Of a DNA stretch of 64,000 bases, positions 11,324-22,746 are shown one piece after another (the stretch's first letter is position 1; each line of letters starts with the position of its first letter). The position numbers were made by a program, and so were the translations under genes. The stretch is from Eurosta solidaginis (taxonomy: Eukaryota; Arthropoda; Insecta; Diptera; Tephritidae): the NCBI RefSeq assembly GCF_040869045.1, contig NC_090319.1:13224314-13288313 (forward strand), in the 5' to 3' direction. The notes beneath the pieces were generated by a model that was given only the letters and a program-made list of their open reading frames with translations, did not search any database and was not told the origin of the DNA.

Positions 11324-13295
11324 ATGGCAGCACAACAATCACCAACTATTCACACTGTCGGAAAATCAACAACACAAAGCAGTTTAGTTATAACCGTACC
11401 AAGAACGAAGTTTTTTGACATTTGGGTTCAACATTCGAAGGAAACCAGATATACAGAATTATTGAGTTTTGTTGTACTTAAGTACGATTTAAGCGAAGCA
11501 GCCGAGTATTCGATAAAAAGTTTAAGCTTACAAATATCGGCATATTCTTCGAAGCTGGATCAAAAGTGGAACACTTCTGGAAGACATAAGGAGCGATTTT
11601 TGAATAAAAACTCGGAGTGGCTTTCCAGTCCAGACTTCACATTTACAATAACGGTGGATTTAAAGTTGCCATCAGACCAACCAACCACTTCTTCAGGTAA
11701 CCCCGGTCCCGGAAGACGAAAGAAGGACTTTGTTAGCTGCAGTAAAAAAACCAAACGGCGTCGAATGGGTGACCTCTTGCAATCTAGAAGCCCTGGTGAG
11801 TTACTTTATGCGGCAGAAGTATCAACGCGTATCAGAAATGTTGCTAACATTATGAACAAATCACAGGAAACCACTGAAATATCCGGCAAAAAGATGACAT
11901 GTGAGCCAGATGCAAGATGCTTGAGCAATGTAGAAGCTTTAGCATACTACGTAGATAGTAAGTCGACGACTCATGGGTACAAAGCGACTCGGAAGTGGAG
12001 CATCTAGGCAGGCCATAAGGTTTATCCATCATTTTATAGTCTAAGAAAGCTATCCAAATGAAACTGATGTGGGTGAAACACGTGCGGAAATTAAAGTCCA
12101 GTTCGTATTAGATAAAACTGTTGAGCGTTTAGTTTTAGAAAATCAAGAAGTTTTTGTTAGTTTATTACCTAAAAACTTGACGTATACTTTAATCAGCAAG
12201 TGGGGTTGCGATGGAAGCTCTGGCCATAGCACATATAAGCAAAAGTTTACATTCAGTTCTGACACTGATGAGTTTTTGTTTATATTTTCTTTCGTTCCCC
12301 TTCAATTACAGGATGAAAAAGGTAACATTGTTTGGCAGAATCCTCGACCTCCTTCTACCATGTATTGTCGTCCAATTAAATTTATTTTTTCTAAAAAAAC
12401 AAAAGATTTTATTGTTTTTGAAACGAACAAAGTTTTAGAGGAGATAAATGCGTTGTTGCCAACAAAGTACATGCTCGAATAATACGAAGTTTCCGGAAAT
12501 CACAATATGCTTCTAACAATGATTGACGGAAAAGTTTGCAATGCTTTGACTGAAACTACTTCCGCACAATAGTGTTATATTTGTGGTGCCACTCCAAAAG
12601 ATAAGAATAATGAATTACGGGACTTTACGCCTAACCAAGATAACCTAGGTTTTGGTTTGTCTACTCTCCATGCATGGATAAGATGTTTTGAATGCTTGCT
12701 TCACATAAGTTATCGCCTCGAAGTAAAAAAATGACAGCTTAGGAATGAGGCAGATAAAGAATGTGTAAAGCTACGTTCCAATGAAATCCAGAATACTTTT
12801 AAAAGTGTACTTGGATTGAAAGTAGATAAACCAAAACCAGGTTTCGGCAATACCAATAACGGCAACACTGCTCGTAGGTTTTTCGAAAATTCTGAGGCTA
12901 GTGCTGAGATCACGGGATTGGATGTAACGCTTATAAAAAGATTCGACAATCTCCATCGCGCATTAGCATCTGGGTACAATATAAATATCCAAAGATTTGA
13001 AAAATTTGCGGTCGAGACTAAAAAACTATACATAGATCTCTATCCATGGTTTAATATGCCTGTTACAGTTCATAAAATCTTAGTGCATAATACTGATATT
13101 ATAAAATCAGCAATTTTACCTATTGGCCAACTTTCTGAGGAAGCATAGGAAGCCCGTAACAAAGATTTGAGACGATTCAGGGATGATAACACACAAAAGC
13201 AGTCGCGTGAAGCCACGAATAGAGATCTTATGAATATGTTGCTTATAACATCGGATCCTTTAGTTAACAGTTTTGAAAGTGATGATAGCGAATAA
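11324..13295 (+). pseudogene. Transib (RAG1-like) transposase, decayed
   Basis: The reading frame starts at ATG 11324 and codes for about 657 residues to TAA 13293-13295. It shows the family's blocks in order: a basic linker (KKTKRRRMGDLL), EALAYYVDSKSTTHGY, GHKVYPSFYSLRK (12011-12049), GETRAEIKVQ, WGCDGSSGHSTYKQKF (likely holding the first catalytic Asp), VWQNPRPPSTMYCRPIKF, a DGKVCNALT ... CYICGATPKD zinc-type segment, LHAWIRCFECLLHISYR, MPVTVHKILVHNTD, and a C-terminal SEEA-x-EARNKDLRRFR that resembles the RAG1 segment around its catalytic Glu. It is inactive: stops at 12005 (TAG), 12480 (TAA), 12570 (TAG), 12732 (TGA, probably a former Trp) and 13146 (TAG, probably a former Gln), plus a one-step frameshift near 12050 where coding passes from frame 2 to frame 0. 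Several stops are one-base changes, which suggests modest age. The family call is from motif recognition; catalytic residue assignments are inferred. Confidence 0.88.
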
Positions 13296-13998
13296 TAACA
13301 TAATTATAAAAGATAACCTACCCTATAACTTTTTGTTGGATCAGGTTTTATTTAATTTAAATCTATTGTCTTTTCTACTTTGTATGATAATTTACTTTTA
13401 AGTTTTTGTAATAAGTAATTTTCACATAATTAATTTAATTATTTACATTGTTATTATTATTATTGTAATTCACTTTTACATTCCTGACTGGTACTATAAA
13501 ATAATTTTGTAAAAATTGTAGTGCCAGGATAAATACTCAAATAAATACAAAATATGTATGTACATATGTACAGTAACTCACATAAATAAGTAGACACCCC
13601 TTTTTGGACAATTCTTCGCAATTTATTTTAACTAATTTCCCATAAGAAAATTTGTCACGATCTATAACAAAAACTAAATTATATTTAAAAAATGTTTGAA
13701 AAATTCGACGAATTTTCATAAAAAATTTAAATTTTTTTTCCGAGTTTTTAGAATTTTTTAGAGTATTGAGATTTGTAGTCCATTCAATTTAAGCACAATA
13801 AAGTAATATTCTTAAGTCCTTTAAATTTTTTTGGATCTATGCCACTTATTCACATGAGTTATTGTGTATGAAATAAGCAAATGTATGCATATGAAGTAAA
13901 ATTTTGGAAAAAAATAAAAAAAAAAGAACATACGGCTGAAAAAAATGACGTAGTTGTAATAAATGACTGCATATGAAACGGAAAATCTCATAAAATAA

Positions 13999-14035
13999 TT
14001 TTGTCCAGCTAGCTTGTTCTACACGAAACACTGTG
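13999..14035 (-). repeat. right terminal inverted repeat of the Transib
   Basis: Exact inverted copy of 10436-10472, ending CACTGTG. Beyond base 37 (reading inward) the two ends diverge: ACAAAATTA here against ACAAAAACA at the left. Only the left end therefore has a good nonamer-like block. Confidence 0.92.
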
Positions 14036-14074
14036 CGCCGCCGCCGCCGATAAAGTGATCGGCGTAAACCTCTA

Positions 14075-14082
14075 CCGTGTGG
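14075..14082. repeat. right target-site duplication of hAT copy 1
   Basis: CCGTGTGG, identical to 8383-8390. Confidence 0.9.
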
Positions 14083-14665
14083 AGCTGACATAGTCATTAC
14101 AAAAAAAAAAAAAATAAAATAAAATAAAAGTTTTACCTAAATACAATTTTTTACATAAAATTCTTCAAAAAACAATAAATTCAAAAACAACTTCCGCAAT
14201 TCTCAAAATTGCTTATTTATTTTGAAAAAATCGAAAAACTGTTCGAAAGATATAAAGAGTTGTCCAAATTTCAGCAAAATGTGTGATTTAAAATCCAACG
14301 GTAGAACGGGTTAGCATAGAATGGATTAGCATGGAATGCCTCATATTTAAGTGGATATAAGCCTGCACTGAAGTCCACAAGTAATAAAAAATTTTCCACG
14401 TATTTATGGAATATTTTATTAAAAATGAAAAGTTTGTAAACTGTTGCACCTACATAAAAAAAGGAACTAAAAGTATTGGCATAAATAACGTGTTTGTATA
14501 TAAAAAACCAATCGCTTTGACAAACAATTTTTAAATGTAAAAAAGATACGAACACCATTCAATAACCCTCCCACCGGACAAAAGGGAAAAGGTCAAATGT
14601 ATTAATTGTATAAAGGCCGACCGTGTTCTTGGCCAAAAGAGTCGGTCTGAACAATAAAAAAAAAA

Positions 14666-14698
<33 letters not shown>

Positions 14699-16371
14699 TG
14701 TAGAGAGCAGCGGAAGCATATTTTATGGTCTGCCAATATTCTGATCTTATACATAAATACTGGAGGCTTTAAAATTGTTGTATGTAAATGTATCGCGCTA
14801 TTCGTTATTCTGCATAAGAGAATCGATATTCGTAATTTCTGCATAAGAGAATCGATAACTATAACGATTTAAACACCGATTACTAATTTGTCGATAATCT
14901 TTAACCTATAATCAGTAAGGGAATTCACTTACTTACTTGGCGATCCCATTTGTAGAAATTTTAACTAACGATTTTTTGACCTGCGATAACGGCTTCTTCC
15001 AGTTTTAACATCGCCAATGAGGTGAGAAACTTATTAATTTTATATTCAAGAAAAGTGCCCTCACAGCTGAAACAATTTAAAAATTAAAATATTCTGCTAT
15101 TATTCAGCGAAAAGAGCTAATCATAAATAAACGAATATAAAAGAAAGTGTTATCCAAAGCCAAATAATTATATATATCGAACCGTTATATAGCGATAGCG
15201 GATTTCGTTAAAAAAATACCGAGTGTGATATTCACTAACTTAGTTCGAACAAGACGACAATCATATTAAGTTTAAATGAAAGAAGAGTGGCTTGAAAGAT
15301 AATGCCGTTAGCAATAAAATAATCAGTTATTACTTAATAACAACAGCTGATCAAAATTTAACGCATATCGATAAAAAATGGTTACTGCATACCGACTTCG
15401 TTATAGTTACCACAAATCACACACAGAAGATCGTGCATTTACGAGTTCAAAATTGCTTCGTTCTGCGCATCTACGTCACGCTTTACTGCTTCAGCGAATG
15501 AAGGAAAGAGAGAAAAAAATAGAGGTAAAAGAAAATGACGTAAAAATTGCTCATAAAAACAGCTGAACTAATGTTTACATGCGCAATGCGCCACCTTCTA
15601 TAATTCCATCATGTTATAGTTGTCGTTTAAAGAAGTACTCGATTATGAATGTCGTTAAAAAAGCTTTAGGGAACCCTCGCGTGGGCACAGTCGTTTTGAT
15701 TTTTAAGATAGAAAGTTTGTAAAACTGGTTATAAAATTTTCAATTTTATGTAATCGAAAAAACTTAAAAAGCAAAACACAAATACTGCCTGTATGCATAG
15801 CACAATTTCGACACTGCCCTGTTCCCACACCAACTTCGTTAGTCATAAAAAAATAAAAGTTTGAATCACTTCCTTTTACTCAATTTTCCGTTACAATACT
15901 TCCGTTGCAACAAAAAATTTTTGCAGCTTGTTGTTGTAGTGCCAAATGCTCATATCGCTGTATATGAAGTTTTCAAATTAAAATTTACAGTTTTAATCCG
16001 GCGTTAGTGGAAGCTGGACAGATACGCTTCAATATGCATTGTTAAAAAACAAGCGAAAACAAATAGTTTTAAAAATGTATGAACATTAGATTGGGTCGAA
16101 GAAAAAGTTGGAAAGGTCCATCGAGTTAGAGATTTAAAAATGATGCAAAATTGTTTCTATACTATTCCATTGTCCTTTCTGCTACGCAGTCATTTTCACA
16201 TATTTTGCACAGTTAGCCAGAGCTTTAAACGCAAAGATATCGTCGGGCGTTTGCCGAAAACATGAATGTGTAAAAATAAAAGCTTAAGAATTTGCTCATT
16301 AAATATTTTTAAGAATTTGACGCACTCTTCCTGTGCTTGGTTCCGATAAAAATACTCTCTTAGTCGGAGTA
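14083..16371. other. unassigned AT-rich stretch
   Basis: No gene is supported. A short (AT)n/(GTAT)n microsatellite lies at about 14660-14702. The phrase CTGCATAAGAGAATCGATA occurs twice within 40 bp (near 14811 and 14839). Two overlapping plus frames at 15292-15501 and 15378-15566 (69 and 62 codons; the second ends in a Lys/Glu-rich tail) and a minus frame at 16196-16396 show no domain that I recognise. 14929-14945 (CACTTACTTACTTGGCG) resembles the LINE tail at 34835 and may be a stray LINE end. Confidence 0.5.
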
Positions 16372-16770
16372 TCGTTAAATCTTCCTCGGTACTCATTGTA
16401 GCTAACGCATAGATGTCCGTAAACCTTTCGAAGAACTTTTCTTCCGAACACTCCCAGAGCTGCGTTATCTGATGTTGTTATGGTCCATGCTTCTGCACCA
16501 TATCGTAGGGCGGGTACGATAAGTGATTTCGTTTGCAGTTGAGTCCTCTCAACTTTTCAACTGGCTACTCAGTCTAAAGTAGCATTTATTGGCAAGAGTG
16601 ATTCTTCACTGGATTTCAAAGCTTATGTTGTTGTTTGTGTTAATGCTGGTTCCCAAATAAACGAAGTATTTTACTATTTCAATATTTTAGCTGCCAATGC
16701 TGCAAATGCGCTGACTCTTTGCTTTATGACAGCAGGTACTTCGTTTTGTCCTCATTTACCATAAAACCCC
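16372..16770 (-). pseudogene. RTE-like LINE fragment, C-terminal reverse-transcriptase part
   Basis: Closely parallels 35110-35525 of the larger LINE on the same strand: TCGTTAAATCTTC, ATAGATGTCCGTAAACC and CACTCCCAGAGCTGC versus the corresponding text there, then GCATTTATTGGCAAGAGTGATTCTTC. In the parent element this part codes for the region after the active site (FVYLGTSI ... RRITLANKCYFGL ... YKSFIAPVLLYGAEAW). Here it is interrupted by stops and indels and has no flanking LINE sequence, so it is a dead fragment. Confidence 0.8.
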
Positions 16771-17229
16771 TCTTATTTACGTATATGTGCATTTGTACAA
16801 CTGTACAATGTGAAGCTGCAAAACTATCCGAGGCAAAGTTAGGTCAGGCAAGTTCTGCTATACAAAAAGTTTTGAAGTGGACCTCAACCATACAAAAAAG
16901 TTACTCATACGCACCGTCCAACTCAGTGTTTCAAGTACATATTGAGGATCAACTAAAAAAAATCGAGCATTTATGTTTAAAACTTAAAAAACTAAAAGCC
17001 AATATTTAATTTAAACATGTAGTCTGAGCAAATGCTTGCTTTTTATCCATGAAGCCAATTATTTTCGCGTTTTCGCACAAAATTCAAATTTTTAGCTTGC
17101 TAGGCGCGAAATAGTTCATCCTTTCTATGTAGAAAAACTTAGCTCCATAGAATATTTCTCGTCCTCAGCTATGAATGTTTATGGCAACAGGCAACAATTA
17201 CACTGTGCTACACTGATTTTGAACTTTAA
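16771..17229. other. unassigned spacer
   Basis: A 96-codon plus frame at 16719-17009 starts inside the LINE fragment and ends Lys/Leu-rich (possible short helix). No family is recognised and there is no gene context. The rest is featureless. Confidence 0.4.
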
Positions 17230-18710
17230 TAGCGACCTAGTGTCCGTTGTAGGTCTTGATGAGTAGATCAAGATGCCGTGTTTCAAAATTTTCTAACACC
17301 CCGAAATTTTCAAGTTATTGTTGAAAAACTGTTTTTCTTGTACCTCGCGCATTCAAAAATTCGTTATTCCGTAATTTTTCCATCAATTTTTGATTGCTTA
17401 ACAGTTTTGGAAAGATATGGCTTTAAAAATATATATATTTGTCTACACTTTTTATAGCACATTTTTGAGATTTTTTAAAAGTTATCTAAAATTTTCTCGT
17501 TTTTTTTTTTATTTTTCAAAGTTTGACGGCTTTCTAATGTATCATTTCTTTAATGAATTAGTTTTTTTCTTAAAGAGGTTGAGAGAACATTCTATTTCAA
17601 GTAAAAAAAGTACTGGTTGATCAAATTCGGTTGAGAATTGTTGAAATGACAACACTTTTTGTGAACAAGAAAATTCTGCTCTCATCGTAGAATCGATATC
17701 GCGCCATGTCAGGATTGAATGTATGATTTCAGTATATCGTCGCCGTTGTTCTGAGCATTCTCTATGCTCCGTTTAACCTTTTTTTTATGATTTAATTATG
17801 AAACCAAAACAAAGTACATTTTCTGCATTAACATTTGGATTTCTTCCCTGAAAATTTTGGACAACAGGGAGAACGGTTCCATCAGGAACTATTAGAGATC
17901 GAAAAACGCTTTGTCGGAAAAAGTCAGATCAGAATGCTGGAAAATTATTGCTGGTCTCTAAAACGCGATACTAACGATGTGGCTTATAAACGTAGAAGAT
18001 CTAGCAAACATTTTTAGCAGCTATCGAAATTCGAAGTTTTTTTTTGTATTAAGTACATAATATAAAACAAAATTTTATGTAAATATATTTGCAACTATTT
18101 ATTTCTTTATTTTTTCTCTCCAACATAGGAGCGAAATAAAATTACTCGAGAGATGATATATGTAGATAAATAAAAAATATCGAAATTGTTTAAATAATTA
18201 AAGTCAATAATTGAAATTTTGTTATAACAAAAAATAATGGGTGGAATAAAAGAAACGATAAGAATGTTCACAAAAAGTGTTGTCAATGCAACAATTCTCA
18301 ACCGAATTTGATCAACCAGTACTTTTTTTACTCGAAATAGAATGTTCTCTCAACCTCTTTAAGAAAAAAAAATTCATTACAGAAATGATACATTAAAAAG
18401 CCGTCAAACTTTGAAAAATAAAAAAAAAAAAAACGAGAAAATTTTAGATAACTTTTAAAAAATCTCAAAAATTTGCTATAAAAAGTGTAGACAAATATAT
18501 ATATTTTTAAAGCCCTATTTTGCAGCTTTCCAAAACTGTTCAGCAATCAAAAATTGATGGAAAAATGACGGAGTAACGAATTTTTGAATGCGCGAGGTAC
18601 AAGAAAAACAGTTTTTCAACAATAACTTGAAAATTTCGTTGTGTTAGAAAATTTCGAAACACGGCATCTTGATCTAATCATCAAGACCTACAACGGACAC
18701 TAGGTCGCTA
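17230..18710. mobile_element. foldback element with roughly 440-bp inverted arms
   Basis: The left arm at 17230-17666 and the right arm at 18266-18710 are imperfect inverted copies of each other. They start TAGCGACCTAGTGTCCGTTG and end with its complement, GGTCGCTA. The extreme TA at each end is compatible with a TA duplication of Tc1/mariner type, though the palindromic ends make the exact duplication ambiguous. The arms differ by scattered substitutions and short indels, and by a few bases (about 14) inserted next to TTTCCAAAACTG in the right arm. A loop of about 600 bp separates them and holds a conserved-looking coding remnant (17835-18017). Minus frame 18328-18546 and plus frame 17417-17620 are mirror readings of the arms, not genes. 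Confidence 0.88.
17835..18017 (+). pseudogene. transposon-protein C-terminal remnant inside the foldback loop
   Basis: 60 codons reading MDFFPENFGQQGERFHQELL followed by EIEKRFVGKSQIRMLENYCWSL. The pattern GERFHQ-x(5)-E-x-R ... M-x-x-YCW-x-L-x-R is one I associate with the C-terminus of transposon-derived proteins that occur in many insect genomes, but I cannot name the family with certainty. Coding upstream is lost: the preceding text reads in other frames. It lies in the loop of the foldback element and probably marks that element's parent transposase gene. It ends at TAG 18015. Confidence 0.5.
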
Positions 18711-19739
18711 CAAAAGTTCTTGATATATTTTTTTTTTGTAGCACTGTCTTATGTATAGGGAAAGCTCTGCTGCTGACAGATAGAAAACAAACAACAACAA
18801 AAGCTTTGTAATATAAAATTTAAATGACTTTGAGGCATTTAATAATTTTTTGGCTATTTTGTAAGTGAGGTTATGTTACACTTTTTTTCGAAACATCACG
18901 CCAAAAGGGTTAACTCAATCTCTCTTTATGTTACCTTGCGTTGGTGTATCAACTCCCTGCGGTTTTACGAATTGGAAAATAGTGCAAAATATTAATAGCA
19001 ACCATATTTTTTTTGGCATCGCTTACACATTTCATCTACATTTATCAAATTTTTTTAAGCTTTTTTAACATTTCTCGGTACTAGTTAAACGTTTTTTCTG
19101 TAAATTCGATTTTCATGCAAATTATCATACTTCCTTTTTATTGCCCATACTTCGAAGCACGTTTCCCATTCCAAAGGCATCTCAATTCAAACACACACAC
19201 ATACACAAACATAATGCACAATATTTTCAAGTGTAAGCAATAAAAACAAATTGAAGCTGGCAAAACTGTGGTAAAGGCAACAGTGACTTAAATATGAGCA
19301 GAGCTTTTAGCAGAAAACATATGCGTGCTATTGTTTATTTGTATGTATGCGTGAGTTTCTGTGTGTGTTGCTGTGTATACATGTAGAATGTGGTTGTAGT
19401 TAGTAAGTGGTAAATGACAACAAATTGGCTGGAATTCAAAAGCAATACACTTGACACTTACTTCAGATTTGCTATTGTTTTTGTTATTGTCGACGCATTT
19501 AAAGCTTTTGATGGCGCCATTAGCCTCAAAAATGCCGTCAACGGGACATAAAAGATTCACAGCGCGATTTTTAAATGACTTTATTTAGTTTTGTTGTTTA
19601 TAATATACATACATAACTACTTTTCCAAAACAAAACAAACAACCGTGCGATCAATTCCTAAAGAGAGTGGTCTGAGATTGATGCCCACACTGGGGTATAA
19701 TTGATCTCCTCTAGTTCCATACATCCAGTAGACGGTCTG
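18711..19739. other. unassigned stretch with short AC-rich repeat
   Basis: An (AC)n run lies at about 19190-19208 and TG-rich text at 19340-19380. Frames at 18865-19068 (+) and 19288-19560 (-) have no recognisable domain. No gene is supported. Confidence 0.5.
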
Positions 19740-20195
19740 ATTGCTTTATGGCGTAATTATCCCAAAATTGTTCCAAAATGATGCTAATGTAATATTGAAA
19801 TGACTGCGAAAACCACATAGTAAGTGTTGTGAAATGATCCCGATATGGTCCAGCAGTCGTCGAAATAGTCATGCTTGCAAAAAAACGGTTATACATAATG
19901 CCGAGATGATTTTGAAAAATACGAAATTTTTGCCGAAAAATTCCCAAAATAGTCGCGAGTATATCATCAATTTGTCACGAATATAACTCCCAAACGATCC
20001 AGAAAAGACGATTTAGAAAAGATTCTGGGATATATGGATCATCCTCAAACCAGCTCTAAATAGTGGCGAAATAACCTCAAAAATGTCTAAAGGCGTTTGA
20101 GACTATTTCGAAATAGCCGCCTAAATGTGGCAAAACAGTCCCGATGTCATCTCAAATTAGTCCCAAATAATCTCGAAATGGTCCAGATTAGTTGG
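19740..20195. repeat. degenerate 11-mer array related to 6535-7095
   Basis: The text breaks into 10-12-mers of the same style as the minisatellite at 6535: TCCCGATGTCA, TCTCAAATTAG, TCCCAAATAA, TCTCGAAATGG, TCCAGATTAG at 20130-20192, with looser ones back to about 19748 (ATCCCAAAATTG, TTCCAAAATGA, TGATCCCGATATGG). The 89-bp periodicity is gone, so this looks like an older, unhomogenised array or a relic of the same family. The minus frame at 19711-19947 is a by-product. Confidence 0.6.
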
Positions 20196-22373
20196 TAACC
20201 CTATCTAATAATTAAAAAACCATATAGGTGGCAATCTTGTAAAACTTTACTAGCTAAAAAATCTAGGACTTTACATATGAAATTATAAGAATATCATCAA
20301 ATTCGTTTAGCGACTATTCCTTTCTCTTCGCATTTATAAGCTTTTCACGAAAGACACCGACTGGACCTGGGCTTTGAATATGAAAGCGAGTATATTGACC
20401 CTTAATTTTAGAAAATTTCACTACGGGCTATGGGAAATTACATTATTCGTTTGCTCACAGCAGATTTCTCCTGACGCATAATTGGTATCGATAAGCGGGA
20501 AAAGGGATTCTATGGTTTTCGAACTTTTTCTCCGGCTTATTTTTTCATAAGCCCTGAACTTCTTATGTATAACCTAATCTCTCAGACTCATTGGAGCTTT
20601 CAAAGTGCCTACAGCACTTTTAATGGTTCTTTGGATAGAGTTTCTTTCAGACAATGTTTCACAAAAGGCTTTATTCCTCCAAGTACTCAGCTGGTGCTGC
20701 TAGAAATGTCAGTTAAATAGTTCCCTCGTCCATTTCCGTACGATATCCACTTTTCATTTCTCTGCCTTAGGTTGCCTGTGGGCACAGAATGAGTCATATG
20801 TTTTGAATAACATCCTTGTTAGAATATTGATAGATTTCCTTGCGTCAAGCAAACCTTTATTTTAATAACTCATGCAAACTGGTCCCATTTGTCAGTTTAA
20901 CGTTCCCCAAGAGTTTATGCCTTGAATATTAAGCAGAATGTCATACAAACTCACCATTAGGTATAAAGTATTCAGCCTCACCTAAACTAAGACCTCCTCA
21001 CTGGCTCCTCTTTTAATTCTATTTCTTTCAATGCTCCATTCGCTTCACCTGAGACCTATTCTCATTTCATCAGCTATTTCTATTTTCTTAATTCCTTTAA
21101 CAGCTTTACATTTTGATACCGATAAAGTACATAAGCATGTAGGAAACTCATAGACACCAGCATATAATTAAGCATCTTTAGAAAATGCTGTCTGCTATCA
21201 AATATTATCCAACTTCCCAGCCACAAAGACCCCCTTTCAACGTACTACGTATATTTCTATACTATCCTCGTCGTCTGCCTCCCTTTGGTGTTCATATCGA
21301 TTGTGCGCCGGCTAGTTTCACATTTAACGCTACTTATCATTCGGTGTCAGGATGGCTTTCGTGACGCCAGTCTGAAGTATTTAATGTCACATTTTACTAC
21401 TTTTGATGAGCCATTCTTAATTCTCTGTTGGCTACTCAATTGGAACTATTTTCTGCTATGCAATATTTTCCTTTGAGTTTTATTGTTGTGTAGTTTTGTA
21501 ATGGTTGCCACATTTGAAATATTTGAGAACTAAATGATGCATTTTGGTAAGGTGTAAATTTCTTTGTAAACATGAGAGGGAAAAATACAAACATATATTC
21601 ATTGAAAAGGGATTTGAGAAAAATTTGAATGAATTAAAGACAGCAACGAATGAAGAAGAGAAGTTGTGTATAGTGTTGCCAGAACTTTTTTTACGACCAA
21701 AAGGAAACCCCCAATTAAGTACCAGAACTTTTTTTGTCAAATGACTTAATCCTCTTAGAAAATATTATATGTAGGGTGCAGCTTCAAAGCTGTGCCCCTC
21801 TTAGTATCAGTTTTATCCGCAAAACCACGGGATCCGAAGATAGCGTGCTCACATGCCCATCATGAATCTTAATTTTTCTCTATTTAGAGGGAGGAGCTGA
21901 TTAAAAATGAGAGCTCATGGGAATATGGAGTTCTACGGGAGTATTAATTAAGCTCATATAGTAAACAAAGTAACGCCACTAAAGCGATAAATGGGTTGGA
22001 TGTTCGAGTTAACTAACGCATACAGTCACACCATTCTTTAACCGTTCGGGTTAGCTGCAATAACATCGAGTATAGTCAATAAAGGAAATTGATCATAAGG
22101 CTGGGATGTCTTGTATTTGGGTGCTGTGGTATCGTGACAGGGTAATGAAGTGGCCACTGAGCCAGCTTGGCAGATCTCTTTTCTCCTCATGGACCATCGA
22201 TACTAACATGAAGGAGCGATTGCAGCCCTGCATAGTTTCTAAGAGTTTTTGGCATGTATACAAGGAAAACCGATCTTAAGTCATTCCTATGATGATTTTT
22301 TTTTTATGTATTGGTAAAAATAAAAAAAATGCACCAAAATTGTAGCCGTGATTGTCCGAATATTCGTTAGAGT
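20196..22373. other. unassigned stretch, no gene supported
   Basis: About 2.2 kb without a recognisable gene or repeat boundary. Frames 21285-21476 (+), 21480-21740 (-) and 21544-21744 (+) are short and two of them overlap on opposite strands. The 21544 frame is Lys/Glu-rich and has no known domain. The region may contain decayed transposon text that I cannot identify. Confidence 0.4.
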
Positions 22374-22387
22374 ATTTATGGATTCTG

Positions 22388-22746
22388 GCGGCCACCGTAG
22401 TGTGATGGTAGCGTGCTCCGCCTACCACACCTTATGGCCTGGGTTCGCACCCCGGGCAAAGCAACATCAAAATTTTAGAAATAAGATTTTTCAATTAGAA
22501 GAAAATTTTTCTAAGCGGGGTCGCCCCTCGGCAGTGTTTGGCAAGCGCTCCGAGTGTATTTCTGCCATGAAAAGCTCTCAGTGAAAACTCATCTGCCTTG
22601 CAGATGCCGTTAGGAGTCGGCATAAAATATGTAGGTCCCGTCCGGCCAATTTGTGGGGAAAATCAAGAGGAGCACGACGAAAATTGGAAGAGAAGCTCGG
22701 CCTTAGATCTCTTAAAAGGTTATCGCGCCTTACATTTATTTATTTT
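22388..22746 (+). mobile_element. tRNA-derived SINE with 14-bp target duplication
   Basis: Begins GGCCACCGTAGTGTGATGGT (A-box-like region), has the B-box-like GGGTTCGCACCCC at 22441-22453, then a body with AAGCGGGGTCGCCCCTCGG and CTGCCTTGCAGATGCCGTT, and ends in a TTATTTATTTT simple tail. It is flanked by ATTTATGGATTCTG (22374-22387) and ATTTATCGATTCTG (22747-22760), a 14-bp duplication with one mismatch. This structure is what LINE-mediated retrotransposition of an RNA polymerase III transcript leaves. Frames 22348-22584 and 22598-22795 are shadows of this element. Confidence 0.9.

Larger units (their letters stand above)
10436..14035 (+). mobile_element. Transib transposon, RAG1-family, with RSS-like ends
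   Basis: A 3600-bp element with perfect 37-bp inverted terminal repeats at 10436-10472 and 13999-14035. They begin CACAGTGTTTCGTGTAG and end GGACAAAA. It is flanked by the 5-bp duplication CGCCG (10431-10435 and 14036-14040). Transib elements are known for CAC-starting ends, GC-rich 5-bp duplications and a transposase ancestral to vertebrate RAG1; all three fit. It sits inside the GC-rich right part of hAT copy 1 and is therefore younger than that element. The transposase inside (11324-13295) is broken, so this copy cannot move by itself, although its ends look intact. 10473-11323 and 13296-13998 are AT-rich flanks with no other gene. Confidence 0.93.
8391..14074. mobile_element. hAT-type non-autonomous transposon (copy 1), split by a Transib
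   Basis: The left end is TAGAGATATACGCCGCCGAT; the reverse complement of the right end is TAGAGGTTTACGCCGATCAC. The ends are flanked by an exact 8-bp target duplication, CCGTGTGG (8383-8390 and 14075-14082). An 8-bp duplication with ends of the form TAGNG is characteristic of the hAT superfamily. Both ends are rich in CGCCGCCG runs, and the left one contains an imperfect stem (CGCCGCCGCCG ... CGGCGGCG). With the inner Transib and its duplicated CGCCG removed, the element is about 2.08 kb and has no transposase frame, so it would need a transposase supplied from elsewhere. A second copy with its own duplication lies at 44226-46719. Confidence 0.9.

Noticed and set aside
8391..14074. The RAG1-like frame as the transposase of the TAGAG-ended element
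   Set aside because: The coding lies wholly between the CACAGTG ends with their own 5-bp duplication, and the second TAGAG copy has no such gene; it belongs to the Transib.
22441..22453. B-box motifs (also at 34127, 34480, 39930) as possible tRNA genes
   Set aside because: None can be folded into a full cloverleaf with acceptor stem and anticodon arm; each is embedded in a repeated SINE body.
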